Assembly: GCA_903893935.1 (NCBI GenBank)
Contig: CAITOD010000560.1
Span: 1 to 8,111 of the forward strand
DNA: 8,111 bases
Direction of reading: 5' to 3'
DNA from: an uncultured Sphingomonadales bacterium
GTDB lineage: Bacteria; Pseudomonadota; Alphaproteobacteria; Sphingomonadales; Sphingomonadaceae
Within the stretch, counting starts at the first letter, position 1, and each line of letters opens with the position of its first letter. Both the position numbers and the translations under genes were made by a program. This document shows, one piece after another, positions 5,880-8,111 of this stretch. The notes under the pieces are model-generated. The model did not search any database. It worked only from the letters and a program-made list of their open reading frames with translations, and had not been told where the DNA came from.

Positions 5880-6190
5880 GCAGGCTCCGCTTTGACCGCC
5901 CGGGGGCAGGCTGTCACTCGAATAATGGCGCGCACCTCGCCGGTCGATCGGGACCGGGTTTTGCGCTGGCCGGGGGTAAGTCCTAACAAGTTCTTACGAT
6001 CCCACAAAGCGCCTCGTCGATTGCGTTGCAATGTGGGACGATTGCGATAAGAGAAAATAAAATTATCAAGAACGATGCTTTAGGCTTGCGAATCTTGCTG
6101 CAAGGCGCAGCGCGGATCGGCTAAGGCCGGATGGCGATCGGCGCACAAGACCCCGACTCAACTGAATGTGACCTGACGGCAACGAGGACC
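5880..6190. promoter_or_regulatory. Divergent intergenic region between kinase and Lrp genes
   Basis: No gene is seen in these 311 bp. The region must hold the promoters of both flanking genes but no consensus promoter stands out. From left to right it holds a tandem 10-bp repeat (5978-5987 AAGTCCTAAC, 5988-5997 AAGTTCTTAC); an inverted repeat TCCCACA/TGTGGGA (6000-6006, 6032-6038); inside that the dyad ATTGC-GTT-GCAAT (6020-6032); two copies of CGATTGCG 21 bp apart (6018-6025, 6039-6046); an AT-rich stretch (6047-6070); and a dyad CTTGC-T-GCAAG (6094-6104). The motif TTGC-n-GCAA thus occurs twice, which suits a dimeric regulator such as the adjacent Lrp-type protein. A weak pair TTGCGA (6043-6048) and TATCAA (6064-6069) could drive the Lrp gene. 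Confidence 0.5.
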
Positions 6191-6664
6191 ATGGCGACTC
6201 TGGATGCAATTGACCGCCGGCTGCTTGCCGAACTGCAAGCCGAAGGCCGGGTAACCAATGTTGAATTGGCCCAGCGCGTCGGGCTGACCGCGCCACCCTG
6301 CTTGCGCCGGGTGCGTGCGCTCGAAGAGGCGGGGGTGATTCGCGGCTATCACGCCGATCTCGATGCAGCCAAACTGGGCTTTTCGATCACCGTGTTTGCG
6401 CTGGTCAGCCTCAAGAGCCAGGCCGAAGATTCGCTGCGCCAGTTCGAAGACCATATGCGCGGGCTCGACGAAGTGCGCGAATGCCACATGCTCAATGGCG
6501 AGATCGACTTCATCCTGAAAATCGTCTCGCGCGATCTGCAAAGCTTTCAGGAATTCCTCACCAGCAAACTGACCCCGGCGCCCAATGTGGCCAGCGTCAA
6601 AACCTCGCTGACCATCCGCACCGCCAAACAGCAGCCCGGCGTGCCGCTGGAGGATCTGGGGTAA
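6191..6664 (+). CDS. Lrp/AsnC-family transcriptional regulator
   Basis: A 157-residue DNA-binding protein of typical Lrp length. It begins MATLDAIDRRLLAELQAEGR, the first helix of the family. The helix-turn-helix is VTNVELAQRVGLTAPPCLRRVRALEEAGVIRGY (about 21-53). A RAM/AsnC ligand-binding domain follows (about 64-145) with VRECHMLNGEIDFILKIV and the C-terminal strand VKTSLTIRTA. These proteins form dimers to octamers and respond to amino acids; which one is not readable here. The ATG at 6191 is chosen because GAGGA (6184-6188) precedes it and homologous proteins start there; an in-frame ATG at 6131 would add 20 unlikely residues. It diverges from the kinase gene and converges on chorismate mutase. 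The two TTGC/GCAA dyads upstream are possible autoregulatory sites (inference). Confidence 0.93.
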   Translation: MATLDAIDRRLLAELQAEGRVTNVELAQRVGLTAPPCLRRVRALEEAGVIRGYHADLDAAKLGFSITVFALVSLKSQAEDSLRQFEDHMRGLDEVRECHMLNGEIDFILKIVSRDLQSFQEFLTSKLTPAPNVASVKTSLTIRTAKQQPGVPLEDLG

Positions 6665-6688
6665 CTTTGCCCTTCGGCTAATACTTGC

Positions 6689-6708
6689 CGATTGCTGCTG
6701 CGCAATCG
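6689..6708. terminator. Small hairpin between convergent Lrp and chorismate mutase genes
   Basis: CGATTGC (6689-6695) pairs with GCAATCG (6702-6708) around a 6-base loop in the 52-bp gap between the two convergent stop codons. There is no T run on either strand, so it would be an atypical terminator or only an mRNA-end stabiliser. Confidence 0.3.
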
Positions 6709-6716
6709 CCCGCCCG

Positions 6717-7001
6717 CTACCGGTTTTGCGCAATCTCGTGGTGGCGAATCACTTCCTGGATCACGAAGCGCAGGAATTTTTCTGAAAATTCCGGATCAAG
6801 CCGCGCGTCGGCGGCGAGCTTGCGCAGCCGTTCGATCTGGCGCTGCTCGCGCGCGGGGTCGCTCGCGGGCAGGGCGTGCGCGGCTTTGTAGGCGCCGACC
6901 GCCTGGGTGATGCGAAAGCGTTCGGCCAGGATGTGGATCATCGCCGCATCGATATTGTCGATGCTCTGGCGATAGCCGTCCAGAACAGGGTCTTGGCTCA
7001 T
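6717..7001 (-). CDS. Chorismate mutase, AroQ type
   Basis: A 94-residue all-helical monofunctional chorismate mutase, turning chorismate into prephenate at the entry to Phe and Tyr synthesis. Residues equivalent to the E. coli P-protein mutase site can be read at the same numbers: Arg11 (YRQSID), Arg28 (LAERF), Lys39 (GAYK), Asp48, Arg51 and Glu52 (SDPAREQRQ). By simple alignment the third helix (FVIQEVIRHHEIAQ) has Glu and His where the E. coli enzyme has Ser84 and Gln88; I believe an HHE ending is common in alphaproteobacterial members. The start ATG 6999-7001 follows GGAGG at 4 nt, a strong site. A longer open frame upstream, to 7292, is antisense to the prenyl synthase and is not real. 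It diverges from that synthase over 97 bp. An isochorismate pyruvate-lyase (PchB-like) is the alternative, less likely without siderophore genes. Confidence 0.93.
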   Translation of the reverse strand: MSQDPVLDGYRQSIDNIDAAMIHILAERFRITQAVGAYKAAHALPASDPAREQRQIERLRKLAADARLDPEFSEKFLRFVIQEVIRHHEIAQNR

Positions 7002-7098
7002 AGTGCCTCCATCCGCGCGATCACCCCGCGTGGCACGCTCCATACGCAAGCAAACTTCGACTTGCAAAGCGCCCGGCCACAGGCCAAGCGGGCGAGCG

Positions 7099-8111
7099 AT
7101 GTCTGCCACGATCCATCCGCTGCCCCGCCGGGCCGAACCTTCGCTGCAGCCGCTGATGGCGCTTGTCGCCGATGGCATGAACAGCGTCAACGCGGTGATT
7201 CTCGATCGCATGCAATCGCGCATTCCGCTGATCCCGGCGCTGGCCGGGCATCTGATCGCAGGCGGCGGCAAACGCATGCGGCCGATGCTCACGCTCGCCA
7301 GCGCAGCACTGGTGGGCTATGGCGGCAGCCGCCATTTCCGGCTCGCCGCCGCGGTCGAATTCATCCACACCGCCACGCTGCTGCACGACGATGTGGTCGA
7401 TGGCTCGGACATGCGGCGCGGCAAACAGACCGCCAATATCATTTTCGGCAACCCTGCCACCGTGCTGGTCGGTGATTTCCTGTTCAGCCGCAGCTTTGAA
7501 CTGATGGTCGAAGATGGCTCGATCAAAGTGCTGCGCATCCTGTCGAACGCGTCGGCGGTGATCGCCGAAGGCGAAGTCGATCAGCTGGTTGCGCAGCGCC
7601 AGATCGAAACCACCGAAGAACGCTATCTGTCGATCATCAACGGCAAGACCGCGTCGCTGTTCGCCGCCGCCTGCCGCATCGCCGCAGTGGTTGCCGAGCG
7701 CCCCGAATCCGATGAAGCCGCGCTCGATACGTATGGCCGCAATTTGGGCATTGCGTTCCAGCTTGCCGACGATGCGATCGATTACGATTCGAACGCCGCC
7801 GAAATGGGCAAGGAACAGGGCGACGATTTTCGCGAAGGCAAAATGACCCTGCCGGTGATCCTGGCCTATGCGCGCGGCAGCGAAGCCGAACGTGCGTTCT
7901 GGCGCGACGCCATTGCCGGCGATCGCAACAGCGATGCCGACCTGGCCCAGGCCATCGACCTGATCCGCAAACACGACGCCGTCCACGCCACCCGCGAACG
8001 CGCGCGCCACTATGCGCAGCGCGCAATCGACGCGATTGCCGCGTTTCCCGCGGGCGCTGCCAAGACCGCGATGACCGAAGCGGCCGAATTCGCGGTCGCG
8101 CGCCGGTTCTG
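7099..8111 (+). CDS. ispB: Long-chain polyprenyl diphosphate synthase (trans-prenyltransferase), runs to window end
   Basis: Codons 1-337 are in view and the window ends on TG of the next codon, probably the stop, so the gene is nearly complete. It is an all-helical class I prenyltransferase that adds isopentenyl diphosphate units to an allylic primer to make the quinone side chain. Visible marks are GGGKRMRPML (55-64, substrate-binding Lys and Arg), the first Asp-rich motif LLHDDVVD (94-101, D97, D98, D101) followed by MRRGK, and the second GIAFQLADDAIDYD (217-230, D224, D225, D228), with GDDFREGKMTLPVI downstream. The fifth residue before the first Asp motif is Ala92, a small side chain that permits long products; decaprenyl is expected for a Q10 organism, but exact length cannot be read. 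The ATG at 7099 is the family start although its ribosome site is weak. It diverges from chorismate mutase. Confidence 0.93.
   Translation, partial: MSATIHPLPRRAEPSLQPLMALVADGMNSVNAVILDRMQSRIPLIPALAGHLIAGGGKRMRPMLTLASAALVGYGGSRHFRLAAAVEFIHTATLLHDDVVDGSDMRRGKQTANIIFGNPATVLVGDFLFSRSFELMVEDGSIKVLRILSNASAVIAEGEVDQLVAQRQIETTEERYLSIINGKTASLFAAACRIAAVVAERPESDEAALDTYGRNLGIAFQLADDAIDYDSNAAEMGKEQGDDFREGKMTLPVILAYARGSEAERAFWRDAIAGDRNSDADLAQAIDLIRKHDAVHATRERARHYAQRAIDAIAAFPAGAAKTAMTEAAEFAVARRF

Noticed and set aside
4206..6050. 614-residue open frame on the plus strand opposite the kinase
   Set aside because: It is antisense to a gene with clear domains; long open shadow frames are expected in GC-rich coding DNA. 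The translation is arginine/glycine-rich with no motif.
7002..7292. N-terminal extension of chorismate mutase
   Set aside because: It would overlap the divergent synthase gene, and the ATG at 6999-7001 has an excellent GGAGG site and gives the standard length.
7021..8010. 329-residue open frame on the minus strand opposite the polyprenyl synthase
   Set aside because: Shadow frame; the plus strand has both Asp-rich motifs of the synthase.

Overview
The window is GC-rich chromosomal DNA with alphaproteobacterial gene content, and the protein style points to a sphingomonad (Sphingomonadales). The grounds are the Lrp/AsnC regulator, the polysaccharide-deacetylase-like protein, the sensor kinase with a helical N-terminal region and a PAS-like domain, the long-chain polyprenyl diphosphate synthase (Q10-type quinone tails), and an intergenic palindromic repeat of a kind common in alphaproteobacteria. 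This placement rests on recognising the families by eye, not on a search.

Layout. Positions 1-401 hold the 3' end of a TauD/TfdA-family dioxygenase (+). It converges on an Rrf2-type regulator (393-842, -). Positions 843-1021 hold a two-hairpin alphaproteobacterial repeat. Next come a single-domain rhodanese (1022-1426, -), its candidate promoter with an overlapping palindrome (1468-1497), a strong terminator (1535-1572) and the PLP enzyme O-acetylhomoserine sulfhydrylase (1608-2903, -), whose leader holds a long hairpin. A tRNA with anticodon CAT that looks like tRNA-Ile2 lies at 2993-3068 (-). Upstream of it are a polysaccharide-deacetylase-like gene with an apparent 1-nt deletion near its 3' end (-) and a sensor histidine kinase with a degenerate ATPase domain (4173-5879, -). 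A 311-bp divergent intergenic region with several small repeats separates the kinase from an Lrp/AsnC regulator (6191-6664, +). Chorismate mutase (6717-7001, -) converges on the Lrp gene and diverges from a polyprenyl diphosphate synthase (7099 to the window end, +).

How the genes fit together. The left third reads as a sulfur locus. A dioxygenase that may release sulfite from a sulfonate or similar compound, a sulfurtransferase and a sulfide-incorporating enzyme lie beside an Rrf2 regulator with a cysteine cluster of the kind that senses Fe-S or cysteine status. The kinase and deacetylase genes are 45 bp apart and probably form an operon that points at the cell envelope. Chorismate mutase and the polyprenyl synthase share a 97-bp divergent region, and both touch chorismate/quinone metabolism. 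No phage, insertion sequence, CRISPR array or clearly new multigene system was seen. The most interesting points are the frameshift running into the tRNA, the candidate Rrf2 operator, the metY leader hairpin and the degenerate kinase.
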